64,000 nucleotides of DNA from Nageia nagi (GCA_050084985.1 JBITNC010000001.1:148800001-148864000); one strand, 5' to 3'. Shown: positions 26,101-41,100, numbered from the stretch's first letter. Notes: generated by a model from the sequence alone, not told the origin. Numbers and translations: made by a program.

Positions 26101-29100
26101 CTAGATCCAAATTACACTTCAATGTTGTCACCCAATCCCCTCATGCCCCAATGTTGGCACCTAGAAGTTAGTCCATCCCCAACATGGGTATTTGGGTCAA
26201 CCTAATGCTCCACGTGGACCCAGGAATGCATGCGTGGGTCTAGGAGGCATGCATGGGTACTTAGGCGGGCAACGTAGGTCTCAAAGGCCAACGTGGGGGT
26301 CTAGAAGTGTCCCCATGGTTGGCGCAGGTGTACTAATGCTCCCAATCTCAACTTTGGAGTCATTAAGTGCTCATCCGTCCACTAGATGCTAAATAGACCT
26401 TGGGATTCCCCCAATCATGTATCAAGATCTCCAAGTATAATAAGAACACCTAATCTAAGCTTAGAAGGGAGATGTCCGACTTGGGGCTCACAGTGGGGTC
26501 AATTGACCCATTAAGTCTCCTATCCTAAGTTACAAACATGAAAGTACAATATATTAATAAAATATATTACAAGACATCTCAATCGAACCTTATAATCAAT
26601 TACAACTTAGCAAAGGGGACATCACAACAATTACTACATCTACTACATCACTCAACTGATTCCCAAACAAGACCTACACCAATTTAAAGCTTGTATTAAC
26701 GACATATGCTTTTCAATAGAAACCTTGGGGTAGCAATCTTTACAAGAGGAGTTTAGTAACACGTTTTCACCCATTGTTGGGTTGCTTTCCTATCTTGATC
26801 GTTTGCTACAATCATCGAGTAAGAGGAAAGATTTCCTTCCCAACATAAAACAAAGAGCTTGGTTGCCTCAAGCAATTGAACTTGTAATTTGTACAGTCCC
26901 TGCTGCAAAGTATTTCACAAGTGGGAGATTGTTGTATCATTTGAAGGAAAAAGGATGTACATCTAGGCATGATTGGTAGGGTTTAGGGATGTGACCCTAG
27001 CTTGGAGGTATGTGGGGGCCAATGACCCTCAAGAAGAGGAAGACAAAGGCCCCTCACAAAATTTACTTGTAACTATCAATAAAATTTTCCCGTAACTTTT
27101 GCTTTTTCATACTTTCATATATTCAAATTCTAGGGTATGAGTGGTTTTAACCCATAGTTTTATACCCAATGTATCCTAATATCACTTGGTTGTTTAGAGT
27201 TGTTTGATGCTACAAATACTTATATATTGTAAAGCACTTTATTGTCATAATATAATATGATAATATAAAAAAGAGGTTTACTTTGCCTTTGCTGCTTTTT
27301 CCTATTCAAGGGTTGTCATTTATTTGCATTATACTCTTCATTGACATAGTTTGCGGAACTTGTAAAACTAATATTTGACACACAACATAATTGAATATCT
27401 CCACCTATGGACGAAGCATATGGAATATAACATGATGAACAACACCTATGGACGAAGCATATGGAATATAACATGATGAACAATACCAACAATGTTAATA
27501 CAAAAAGGGGAACTAGAGGGAAGTACCCTTTGAAGATCCAACAATATGATTTGAAGAGAACAATAGATCAACTAATAGGCACAAAATAAGAATCATAGGA
27601 TATAGTGAGGAGAATGAGAACAATCAATTGTAGGATAGGAAGACAACCATATCAATTGTCATAGAACCTTGATTGGAAATGCCAACTGTTGGATTGGATC
27701 TAGGTATATGATTAAGGAACTCATTCACTATACAAGACGATCCAATTATCCACATATAGTAAACAAATAGATTAAGGGGAAATTGCCAAAGATTGGATCA
27801 CATCCTTGTTATATTTTACCCTTTGAAACATCAATTATGTAAGTAGAGTATGCATTGTTGTCATTCAAATATGAGAAGGGGGAGTAGCTTGGTGAAAGGA
27901 TGAACTTAAAATCTCTGGTAAGAATGCTTTTGGTTCAATTTTTGCAATGGATTCTTGGCAAGGACTTATGTAGGTGAGTACATGGCCTTCTAGGATCTGT
28001 CGTAGACCAAGTGATCTATGAGTGATTCAACAAGCAATGGGAGAAGCTTGACAACAACAAAAATTCAACATTTACAAGAATTGAAACACCAATCACACTA
28101 ATAACTTTAGGGGCAATTTTGTGGCGATAGCTGCAGATAGAAACAAGAATAATATTCATGAAACAAAATATTGGCATAATGGTTGCCAAAGCAACCCAAA
28201 AACAATACCCAAATAAAAAAATCAACAAATTGAATAACCAAAAGGAAAACCCAAAGTAACATAAAAAGCAACTAGAAGAACAAGACAAAGTAGAAGGGAA
28301 AGCATGCAATGAGGAAGGTAAGTGTCGACAAAAAAATAATGAGCAATGTATTGAATCATGCACATTTATTATGTCTATGGAATGAAAATAGTTTAATAGA
28401 CAATAAGTTGTATAGGCTCTAGCAAATAGGATTATGCAAATTTGACAAGAGGAGTTACAAAGAACTTATCTAGATGACGGAGAATTGGAAACTTGTGTGG
28501 ACATCTTGTGATCTTGGAGGATGAATCCTAGTTACAACCATATGATAGATTTGGATAATTTTGAAGATGATAATTTGAAGATGGTGATACCAAAAATGAT
28601 TATTTCAAAGATAATCTTGAAGATGATTCTATCTTGGATGATGCCAGGATTGATATACAAACATTTCAGATTACAACATCTATGTTTTGAGCCTAGATGC
28701 TAAAGCATCAAATGTTTTTGGGCATGGATGCTTGAACAATGGATGTTATGGGCTCTAGTGCTAGAATGTTGGGCATTCTAGGTTGGATGTTGAAACATTG
28801 GGGATTCTTGCTTGGACGCCTATTTTGATGCATGGCTTGCTCCTTCATCTTGATGATAATTTAAATTATCGTGATGATATTGCACTTTTCTTTGGATGAA
28901 CTTTGACAATAATAATGCTTATATATTATTGCTCTAATATCATGATATCTGAAATGAGCACTTGAGAGTGCCTTAGAAGGATTCATAAATTGAATTTTAG
29001 TTCACCTAGGTGGATCCACTTTGAACAATTTGATTAGAAGGTAATGCTAATTTAAAAAATTTCACTTAATTTAACCTTGATTTACTTAAAGTGGGTTCAA

Positions 29101-32100
29101 ATTAATATGTTGCAAAATAGAGTAAATCACTAAAATAAAGTCATTCTAAATAGCTAAGATGCAAACTTAAGTGTCTTTAGTAACATGAGAGTACAGGCAT
29201 CAATTCATACAGGTAAGATCTCTTCTATTGCTTTCTGCTGCTGGAATTAAAGGTTAAATAAGTGATGTGAATTTTATGTTTTTTAATTGATTCTGGTGTA
29301 CACATAATTCTGAATGCCTTGCACTTTTACAAAATTTCAAGTATCTATTACAAGCATTGGTGCACTTACTGATGGAGCTACGATTGGGATGACACAACCC
29401 AAAATTAAAATGTGTCATTCAACATAGACAAGCTATGGACAACAGAAACAGTTGATGGACTAGATCTAGGAAGTATGATGTCATTATAGGATATACCTGG
29501 CTGAAAGATTTAACCCATTATAGGATATACCTGGCTGCAAAGACAATAAGGCCTATGTAGATGGTAAGGAAAAAGATGTCCTCTTGAGACATAACTCTGC
29601 TAGAGACAAAATCCTATTGGGGGAGAATCCATGCCAATCAACAATGATAATAAAGTACTGTTGTACGACACAACTAAATATCAAGAAGTGTTGGCAGATC
29701 TTTTGTGCAAGGTAATTCCAAATTCGATGTAGATGTAAAACTGGTCCTTGGAGAGTTAAAAAGATGTTACAAGTTTACCTCCCACGATGTAAATTGAGAA
29801 ACTTCTTTGTCAGGAAAAAAATCATACATAGCATATTTGATATTTCCTAGGGGTGTTGTCGTCCTTTTTCCTAAAGAAGGATGGCATGCTAAGATTGTGC
29901 ATATACTATAGTCAAATCAACAATTTTACCATAAAAAACAACTATCCTTTTCCAGGGATAAATGAACTATTGGATGAACTTGGCGACACTATATATTTTT
30001 CAAAATTGAAGTTATTAGGTAGGATGTCACCAAGTTTGAATTAAAGAAACACATATATAGACAAAACTGCATCAGAACCAGATACAGTCATTATGAGTTT
30101 GTGATAATTCTGCTTCGTCTTGCCAAGGTCCAACTACTTTAATTATGTTAATGAATGACATTTTTTGACATTATCTAGATAAATTGGTGGTTATTTTTCT
30201 TGACTATGTTGCATTTTATTAAAAAAAAAAGAGCATGAATCACATCTACACAAAACTTTAGAAATACGATGAGAACATAAGTTGTAACATATATGCTAAA
30301 CTAATTCCTAAATTGTTTATCTTTGTTTGGTGGCAAGCCAGATAGTGATTTGTATTGTGTCTGATGATCACCGCGTGAAAAATCCACAACAGATTTACAT
30401 GGTGAGATGAGGACTATCAGAATTGTCTTTTGTACATCTTTTGTCTATATGCTATATTAGAACTTATCTTTAACATGATAATATTTATGATTGTGAATCG
30501 TGATTGTGTATGCATTCAACAGAAAATATTTTCAGATGCATTGGGAGTTCTAGATTCCCCTGGAACTGATCCAAAGCTAACATCGTTAGCAATTCTCACA
30601 ATGGGCAAACTATCTCCTTTAATACTGAAGTTTTCAGGCAAGGAAAGTCTTCTACAAACATTTTACCGACTTGTTCCTTTTGGTGGCAGCTTCCACAGGT
30701 TTATTTTTTTATTCCTGTAGCTGACTCTTGAAAATTGCTTGTCATGTATTACAAAGCATGCTAAAAATATTGTAAATGCTATTATTTTAATCTCGTTGTT
30801 GTTAAATATATTATTGGAAGGAAGATGACAGGAAATATTTTGGATTATTACATTATAATATGACTAGGTTAAGTCATTAGTACATTGGTTATGCGGGAGT
30901 TGGTTTAGGTAGTTGCAATTTTACCCATCTTAACTATCCAAATCTGAGAGAAGGGAGTATTAGGAATGTTCTATCTTAGTTTACCTTGGCATTTGGAAAT
31001 GCAACTTACAAGCCCAATGTGTGAATCTCCTTAGCATGTTCTACTTACCGTTTAAAAATATGTTTTTCATCCATTGTGACACCTCATAGGGCGGTGTCCA
31101 TGACTTGAGCATTGATGTGTATTATTATGTCTTAACCAATGCTGGATATATGACAACTGCAGTCACCTTTGCTATTGAACCCTTTAAGTTTCACTTCACT
31201 TGATTGTTCTCAGTTAATCCTTGAACATTCTTACCGATATGATCAGCACGCTCAGAAAGATGGACAACATGATGCTTATAGACTTCAGAAGTATTGTAAA
31301 TTGTTTAAACTTCTTTTATCAATCCTTCTTTACTTCCTAAAACACATGAATGAGGTTAGTTGCAATAAGTATTTTAACTCGTTGTATGATCTATCATGTA
31401 AATCAAGATAATATAGGGATTTTTTGCTTTTGGCTTTCTGGCCATTCTGGTGAATTTGCTGCTATTTCTGACAAACCAAATGGTTTACTTTCCTTTCAAG
31501 ACATAGGAAACAAAATTGGTTTCATGATCTAGCTTCTTCACTTTCTAGTTTCCCTGTCTAGCATACCACACCTGTTAAGCTAGATCACATGGTACGACGG
31601 TATTCAAATACAAGTACCGGTACATGTTACATTTGGGTGCTGAAAATCCTGTACATTGGTACGGCATATATATATACATTGGTATGAATTGAATTTCCTC
31701 TTGATTGCCTTATCTGTTTTGTGCACATGTTCTTTTCTCTGTTCCGTTAGATAAGGGCATGAATCTCTATTCTTACTTGTTTTGGTTAGGATTCTTTCTT
31801 TCTATTAATATTGTTCTGCTTGTATAGGTTATAAAGGTATGGTATTTAGAAAGTGTCTTTGAACATGATTTGCCATTTGGTTAATGGCTGCGCAACTTGA
31901 TGCAGTTGTAATTCTTGAAATTCTTTTTCTTCCATATCAAATGAAAATAAATAAGGTGTGACATATTATCAGAAGGCCTAATATAAGGAATATCTTGCTG
32001 TAACAATAAAAAATAAAAAATTAATCTTATTGATCTTGAAATTGATTTGCAGAGACCATAATGGGAGAGAGGAGTCTCTAAAATTCTCAGTGACACTTGT

Positions 32101-35100
32101 TGGTGCATTTGCTGACATGGTTGTGTACCTTGATAACGTAGAAAATTATGTGGTCTCTCTTCTAGCAAAGGTTTCAGTTGAACAAATTCAATATTTTCGA
32201 TTGTTTCTGCAATTGGTTAAGTGGTTACTCTATCAGGTTAACTTTATTTGGCAGTCAATGTGTATATTGTAAAATATTTGAAATGACATGTATTTTGCAG
32301 GCTGTTGGGAACACTTTCCATGGGTTCCCTTATTTGTTTCCAAAGCAACGACGTGGATTATACACAAGTCTTCAGAGGCTCTTCAATGCTCTTTTTTCAA
32401 AAGATGCAGTTTTTACTGTTTTCCTTAATAATATAGGTAGTATTTCATCCCATACCAAAAGAATAGCTATTCATTAATTTACTTCTTACAATTTTGAGGT
32501 TGTTGTAGTAAACCTTGGTGACGTGGAAGAGTTAATTTCTGACATTGTTATGACAAGAAGTACATGATTATTTTGAAGAATGCATATGAAGAATCATTGT
32601 TTCCATCAATGGATAGATGATTATTTTGAAGAATGCATATGAAGAATCATTGTTTCCATCAATGGATAAAAATTGAGATATATCCTCTTCTTAGCACATG
32701 GCATAATGACAATAGATGTTTGTAGACACTTAAAATTGCATTTTAACTATCTAAAATGACTTTATTTAGATGATTTACTTGCAAAAATGCTAATTTGGGC
32801 TATTTTGAATAAACTTCAACAAAATCTTGTAATTTAGCATTATCTTATGTGCACTCAGCACTGTGTGGCTCTACTCAGGTGAATTCAAAATTATAAATTC
32901 TCAAATCTCTATATGGCAAAAACAAAAGCTTATTTTATCATCATCTAGTATCATAGTGATCTTGGGATTTCACATCTAACATTGTACATGCTTTTGTTTT
33001 CAAAAGCTCTAACACTAAGACTTGTTTTGAGATTGATCATATTTTTCTCCAATATTTCCATGAGTTAGATTTGTAGGTATTGAATCAAAATTTTGAGGGC
33101 AAACTCCAGATTCACGTAAAATTTGACAAGACCATCAACCAAAGTTTGCCAGGCCTCAAAACCTTGCAATTCCCAAAACATGGTGTAACATTCAACAATA
33201 TATATAATTGATTAAGTTGAAGGAAATCCTTCAATGGCAACAGAAAAATATAAGAGAAATATTTGCCAAAACAACTTCAAAAGTGGAATACCCTAAGGAA
33301 TAGCTAACAAAACATAAAAGGACACTAAGTTGCCAGAGAGGTACATCAAACACTTTCGGAATTAAAGATGCTTAAGGCTTAAGAAGCTAGTCCACAACCC
33401 AACATCAAAGCTTTAAACAAAAGCATGATAAAACCTTTATGCTCAGGAGTCGGATCATTATCCCTGCCAAAGAGGGACCTCCAAAATTTGGTAAGTAGTA
33501 AAAGCAATGCTATAAAGCCAGCACATATTCAGATTTAAGCATGAAATATTCAAGCTCAATCACAATCATGTTCTCATGAACAAGGTGTTTCTCAAAAGCT
33601 GAACAGGTGATGCTCTCTTGTGGTATCATGAATTACTAAATGACAGCATTCAAAGTTTTGAGGATAATATAGGCAAAATTTTCGCAAGAATTTACGCTTA
33701 ACATCATACATGATGCAACACTGGGAGATTTCTACAAACTCAAACAACTAGCAAATCATAAATTTTGTGAGGTTTCGAAAGGTATGGAGAAGAAAAGCCA
33801 ACTTCATTCAAAGAATACATACACAATTTAATTGATTCACCACTGGAAGACATGATTCACAAGATGGTAAAAAAAGAAACAATCTTGCAAGAATCTGGTA
33901 CTTTGAAATATGGCATGAATAACATAAATGCAACTAGAAAAGAAAACAATACAATAACACTTGAATAGGCAACTGTTGTGCCTACATAACACCCCCCAAA
34001 TTTTTTTGCATTTTGAGGATCCTAAGGAAAACAAAGAGGGAATTGCATGAAAGAAATTTGTCAAAGGGAATGCGTATCTTTCGGTCTAGCTTCGGGAACA
34101 TGTTTAAGCTGCATTTTTGTGGTAGTCAAGTCAAAAATCATGCATTTTCCAACCTGTCACATGTTTTTCAATGAATGCTTTTGCACCCCTCTCAAACCAT
34201 GCGACCAGCTGCCTCTTCCGTTTTTCAGCACTTGCATTTTATGTTTAGTTGCACCCTGAAGGCCTCCATTTTGTAGGAATCCACCTACATTTCATGTGTC
34301 GTTTTTAGTCAAAAATGCAAAGGAAAATCAGTCATTTTCAGCCTGTCGCATGTTTTTGAGGGAGTCCTTTTGCACCCTCTTGAAAAGGTGTGACTAGGGT
34401 GAACATCATCTCACACTTAGCATTTTTTGTCTTTGCATTAAGTTGTCGCATGTTTTCATAAGAGTCCTTTTGCACCCTTTGGAAAAGGTGTGACCAAGGT
34501 GAAGATTTCTACACCTAGCATTTTCAAACTTGTCGCATGTTTTTGGGTGAGTCCTTTTGCGCTCACCAAAAACGGTGCGACCAGAGGAGATTTCATACTT
34601 AGCATTTTTTTGGAGCATTAAGGCTGTCGCATGCTTTTAGGAGAGTCCTTTTGCACTTGTCCAAAAGGGTGCGACCAAGGTGTAGAAAACTTAGTCATTT
34701 TCTTGGGCATCAAACCTTGTCACATGCTTCTTGAGGAGTCCTTTTGCACCTATTTGGAACCATGCGACCAGATCAGTGAAGGAAAATTGGCTAAGTGTTG
34801 GACTTCATTTGTTGACAAGTGGAAACTCATGCATTGGACCTTTTTCCGCACTTATCATGTGGCGACACCTGTCCCATCCGGAGGGCTATAAAAAGGAAGT
34901 CAACCCCTTTGTTTCAGTTTGCAAACTTGTCTAGGGTAGAGCGTGGGAGTAGAGAAGAAAAAACACTCCTTCTAGGACATGCGACCAAGGATCACTTGTA
35001 TTTTTTTTGAAGTATCTTGAGATCTCAAGCCTTGGGAAGCGGGCTAGGACTCAGGCGCAAGGATTGAGGCATATGCTTTTAGAACCCATCCAAAAGGGTG

Positions 35101-38100
35101 CGACTAGGGGTTAAACTTCAAATTAGTTTGGAATTTGGCTTAGTGCTTAAGGTCCCAATCGCATGCTTTTCATAACATCCTTTTGCACCCTTCAAGAGAC
35201 ATGTGCCCTTGTTCTTGGTCCACTATTTGACCCCTAGATGAACCAATCGGAAGGTGACTCTTGGCAAGTACATGAATCTATAAATACCCCCAGCCCTTGA
35301 TCATTTCAATAACTCCATTTCATAATTACCCTCTTCCCTAGTTGCACCATTTCTCATGCATGCTTAGGCGCTCATTCCAAAACGTGTGACCAAGAAGATG
35401 GAAGGTTTTTGGGAACACTACACATCTAGTTAGCCTTTTAAGCTAAGGCATTTTAGTCCAACCCTTGGACCTAGTCGCGTACTTTCAAAGCTGTGCTCAA
35501 AGCACTCATCCAAAACCATGCGCCCAGATCTAAAGTGAAGAATTTTGTCTCGGAATTTGATTAAATGACCCTAGGCCCAATCGCATGCTTTTCAAGCTAT
35601 GCTTTTTCACTCATCCAATATTGTGTGCCCAAATTTGTCAGATGTCAAGAGTTGAAAGGGGAAGGAGATAAGTGATATTCTTACATGGCTTCAAACATTA
35701 GAGCACCTCCATTGAGAGCCAAGAAGGTTCAAAGCTAGTTCTTCGAAAGGCATGTGACCAAAAGCCAGATAACACAGCTTTTGAAGGAAAGCCTGATTGA
35801 ATTTCAGCAGAAAGAAACACCAGAGCTCCTTGAAGCCAAATTCAAGGGGCGACATATCTTCGTTGGTGACACAGATTGGGGAAACTTGGACCCTATCCTA
35901 ACTTAAGCCTCCATGTCCTCCATCAACAAAGAGGACTTATCAGAGCAACTCATCCACACATGTGGTTTGTTCAATGTTGCTATGATGCCATTTGTAGTAC
36001 CTTTTCCTGACCTATGTAGTGAAGTTGCCAAGAAGTGTGAATACGACAAAAGGGTCTTGCGGGACACAGAGGGCAACGTGATCATGGACTTTTCTCTTGC
36101 TGGAGTTGAAGTAGCCTTTGGCTGGAAAAGATATGGGGACGATTATACATTGGCTTATTCTGAGAAGTTGCATGATTCCACAACCCGACTTGGGGATTAC
36201 ATTTGACCTTGGTTGCTTGAAGAGTATCAAAACCTTCAAGGGTAGAGATTGATCATGGAGAGAGGAAATTCTGCCAGTTGTTGCAAAATTGATCACTCTC
36301 CTGTCGAGGGTGATTGGTCAAGAAAATGATGTCAAATATAGAAGAGAATTCACAGGTTTCATTGCAGCTATCAGTTTGGGGAGACCTATCTGATGGGCTG
36401 GGGTAATTAGTGATGCCCTGCGCCACTAGTTAGCCTATTTCGGCTCCTCGAAGAACTTCTATATGAACTCTTATCTTGTGTACCTGTTGTTGCATGGTAA
36501 AGCCAGATCCAAGGAGTTGGCTGATGAAAAGTACTTGGGGTAGAATGCCCCATGTGGAGAGCTTACTAGAAGTGGTGGTACCAGAACAAGTTCTAGTATT
36601 TCTATGAGAGGATAGATTATTGGGAGTATGATATCTACAAGGATATCAAAGGGGAGTCCGTTGTGTAGAGGATTTCTGATGCAGCTGTTTAAGCCATCAG
36701 TGTACATGCAGATTTCTTTTTGCAGGACGCTGACTTTACATATATCAGAGTTTATGGCTCAGAAGAGCAACCCTTGCTCCTACCAAGATATGCCAGTGAC
36801 AGATTGATTCTCATGGAGTTTGCCAGGCAACTCTTGTTCTTGAAGGAGAAGGTCTGGAAGAAGAAGAACGCCACCATAAATTTGCCTATTTCTATATCCA
36901 GATATGTGTGCTAGACGTGGATTGAGGCAACACATATGAGAAAAGAGCTACAACAGTACAACTTCTTCAGGGAAGCTGCTGCTAGGAACTGTGATCCTAA
37001 GGTTATAATCACACATTTCTATGACATAGCTTTCCACATGCCCATTCGTTTCCACATTTTCCACATAATTCTTTGGGAAACGAAGAGAAGTATAGGAACG
37101 TGCGTGATAAAGGGGAAATTGCACAAATAGATGCTCTTTTGAGTAAGAAAAAGGCTCCCCTTCAGGCAGAGAAGCCCCCTCAAAGACCTCGAACTACCAA
37201 AGCTCCGATCTAAAGAGATCCCTTTAAGGATCAAGTCTCCTTTTGCTTCTCACACAACGTCCTCACCAAGAAAGGCACTCTTGCTTCTTGCAAGAAAAAG
37301 GCAAGAGGCCTTGAGGGAGCCCAACTCGGGTCCCAACAAACTCATTGTTATAGAGGCTGATCTCAAAGACGCTGATTATCATGCTCTTCCCTTGTATGTA
37401 TTGAATGATGTGGTGAATGCAGCTTTTGCCAGTGGTTCACCCACCAAGGCAATCTCTTCCAGATTTTCCCATTCTCCTAGTCCTAGGGAGAAAATTCTCC
37501 TTCTAAAACCAAGTTCTAGCTCTAGCTCTAGCTCTGAACGTTCCTCTTCTTCTTCCAATGATGACACCGATGAAGATCCTAACCGTATGGTGGAAGATTC
37601 TAGAAAAGTATCAAAAAGCCGTAGTGAGAGAGACGAAGAAGAAGATGGTGATGTTGATAATGCTGCCAATATGCCTGAACAAGAGGATGTAGCTGTAGGT
37701 GCTTTATCACCTGATGAGAAAAATTGAAACCATCTCGGATGAAGAGATAGTGGACGTTGGTACCTATGATGATGATGTCCAAATAGTTGGAGAAAAGTGC
37801 GCTAGAGAGGTGGTTGCATCTAAATCGTCTCCTGTCGAACATAAGAAGTCCCCTTCTTTGGATAAATCCTCCACCAAGAGGAGTCATGAGAGATCTCCCC
37901 AGCTTCGGAATAAAGGATTATCTATAGGCAGTAATGGAAGAGATGAAGAAGATGAAGGAGAGACTGAGGAACAAATAAAAGAAGAGGAGGTAGGAGGAGC
38001 ATTAAGAAAAAGAAATGGCCGTAGTTCAGACCAATCTAGTGAAGGAGGTCAAGAAGATCGATAAAGGAATATTGTTGGTTCAAAGGTTTCCCCCTCGGCT

Positions 38101-41100
38101 AACAACAAAACATCCGGATCTTGACCTGGATGCTTGCCTTAGAGCCCTTAGCATAAGTACAACTCATGATGAAGACATAGACTAGGACTTGCGTTCTGAA
38201 GATGAGGATGAAGAACTTTTAGATGGGGAGAAGATTTGGAGGGTGGACACTTTTGTCTCCACCTCTCGAAAAGAGATCTCCATTAGCCATTGCTACTCAA
38301 AGGAGAAGCACCCTCAAAGAGTGGAGGATTGTGTCATCGAGACATTCACAATGCCTATGAAACTAGACTTGACAGCCAGAAAACACATTGTTACTCAAAA
38401 TGCTGCAATCATGGAGCAGGATTGCTATGAAGCCAAAAAGGAGGTGAAGAGGTTGAAGAAGGAACTCACGGCTAGCAGGAAGATCATCAAGGAGTTCCAG
38501 AATATTAGCACCACCCCTTGAGACCTGCAGAAGCACACTTCTTTCCTTGAAGGATGGAAACTGATGAAGGAGCAACTTAGGAACGAAGTGATGGAGGGCA
38601 TCGAGAGATTGTCTTCACCTATTTACAAACTCCTTGTTGAAGGTGTTGAAATCAGGGATCTCAAGACACAGATTTCAGCACAGCATAGCACGTTGGATAG
38701 TTATCTTCCCGTCGTCTTCGATCTACAACACATTTATGCCGACAACCTTGAGAAGTTGGTCTATTGCCATGAGTTCACTTATCATCACGATTGGTTGAAC
38801 CGTGCACTTGAGAAATGCAACGTAGTCCTGAAAATCAGAATCTCTTTGAGAAAGGAGATCGAGGAACAAATGAGTGAGTATCCTTATCAACTCAAGTTCC
38901 AAGGGGAGGATAACAACGCTAGGAAGGAGGAGGTGGTATTGGCAGAGGCCCAAAATCCGATTCAAGAGCATCTTGAAGTTGATGATCTCAGCTTGCTGAA
39001 GGCAGGACATCCTATCATCCATGAGAGGTGGATGGTCAATGAGAGGTGGATGGTCATCTGGAGACACCAGATGTAGGCTACGTCCAAGAATATTGAAGGA
39101 TATTTCTTGCAAAATGGTAGTACTTTTGGCATGATCTCTAGGGGCATGCAGAAGACTGTGGCATTCTTGGTGGAGACCATTGAGTCCTACGGTGTCACCA
39201 GTAAGGAGTGGAACTCTGCTCGTATCGAATCAGATCTGACCTAGGTTTGATTCACCTGTAGACTTCATCTGCGGTATCTTTTCTTTGTTTAATGCATACT
39301 TAATCTTGGTTGTTATGGGGTAGGGATGAGGTTTTGCTCCTGCCAAGTTAAATCTGTCAAACTCATTTATGGCTCTGATTGATGCAACGATGAGGTTTTG
39401 CTCCCGCCGGTTTAGATGTTAGACTTTTCAGATTATTTATTGCATATCTGATTTTTTGTTGCATAGATTAGATATAGATTAGATGCATTTTGATGGTGGC
39501 ATTTATATTTTGTTAGCGTTAAGTGCCACTTGCATGCTTTTTTGCGATCTGATTTTGTATCAATATGTGTGTTGCGTGTGTGCGCATCATATCAGATTTG
39601 ATGCTTTTCGGTCAGCACTTCTAGTGGCCTATTTATACCCCACTCTGGCCATTTAGAAGGGGATTTTGACATGAGGGATTTTTGACATGAGGAATTTATG
39701 CATAGGCTCTTGACACAATTTTGCATGGGACTTTTGCACTTAATGAAAGCATCATATATTGGAGTTCTTGTATCTTTGAGGTTCTGGCTATTTGGTTCAT
39801 GTATGTAATCATTTTGAGCCTTTGCATATTATAATACTCACATTCCATTGCATAGAGGTTTGCTGCATAAGGGGTTCTATGCATGTATGGTTGTTGAAAA
39901 TCATTATGAATATGTCTATCTAGAGGAATGAAATAATAAAGTTTATACTGTGAGGAATATCATTTGTGGGATTATGCATATTTGAATGATTCTTTCTTTG
40001 AGTTGCATATTGAATATTCATGTGAGAGAGTTTGATCCTTCTTTGCATAGGTTGCACGTAAGCGGATATATTCTGAGGCTTACAACTTGTTTTTATATCA
40101 TTCGGTTAAGTTATTGCACTCACACCCTCACTTCACCTATACTCCCTCCATCGAGTCTTCCATAAAGACCCTACAGCTTCTTGCTCTTGTGTAGTAGTGA
40201 TTTGAGCATATTTGCTATTTGGGGCCTGGCTTGATAGTGAGTGCATCAACCTTAATGAATCTGAAGATGACTTGCCGAGACACTATATCCCTGGTGATAT
40301 CCTCATAATTCTTTCCCTTTCCTCGTATTTCCTTGCATCTATCCCTGTGTTTGTCCCTGCATTTGTGATCTTTCTTCGCTTTTGTTCACATTTGCAGTCT
40401 TTTCTCATTTGTGGAAATAATCTCTGACGTGTATTTCTCTTGTATACGGTTAACAACATGCATCTTTGATTGCTAAGCCATCAAGACCATATTCCTTGTG
40501 AGCGCTTGGGGTAACCAATCCTTTCTGGTAGAAACAAGTAACACTGTTTCCTCCAAGTCTTGTGCATGTTTTCGGCGAGAAAAGAAAAACATATCAACAG
40601 AAACAATCTAAACCAACAATCCAATAGTTGTGGCAACTATTGAACAGGTTCAAACAAATTTACACCAAAGACCTCAGAGAAGATATATCAGCTTTCAAGA
40701 AAGCCTTAGCTTAGTATTGAACACCCTAATAAACTAGCAAATGATTGAGCTATGTACAAGAATAGAAAATCACTTACCTAATGATGTACCATAAGGTTAC
40801 AATTTTGATAAATTTTACAACTATCACAAAACAATGAATATACCATGAAACAAATGCAGAAAATTTAGACATACTAGGCAGTGTTTGATTAAAAGGTAAC
40901 CAAGTTTGATGATGATCCTCAACCTACACAACAAATTCAACCAATACCATTGGTTCATCCGCAATACCAGAAATTGGAAATCTTCAGTGATTTCTTACCA
41001 CAAGAAATTGTGAATCATGTAGAAAACCATTTGAAAGTATTGTTGTGTTTGTCGAAATAATGTCAGGATAGGGTCATATTTCAGAGTTCAGGTCATCATA

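Noticed and set aside
29171-29213. Possible 16-base microexon ending at CATACAG|GTAAGA
   Set aside because: Its length is not a multiple of three in the needed phase 0-0 position; the 60-base exon at 30342 fills the gap exactly.
37379-37669. Minus-strand 96-codon ORF
   Set aside because: It is a low-complexity shadow (leucine- and glutamate-rich) of the plus-strand serine/acidic gag-like frame.
38723-39112. Minus-strand 129-codon ORF
   Set aside because: It is opposite the coiled-coil-like plus frame and has no motif.
40212-40427. 71-codon plus-strand ORF as a host exon
   Set aside because: It is hydrophobic, has no splice borders in the needed phase, and exons 10 and 11 are already compatible.
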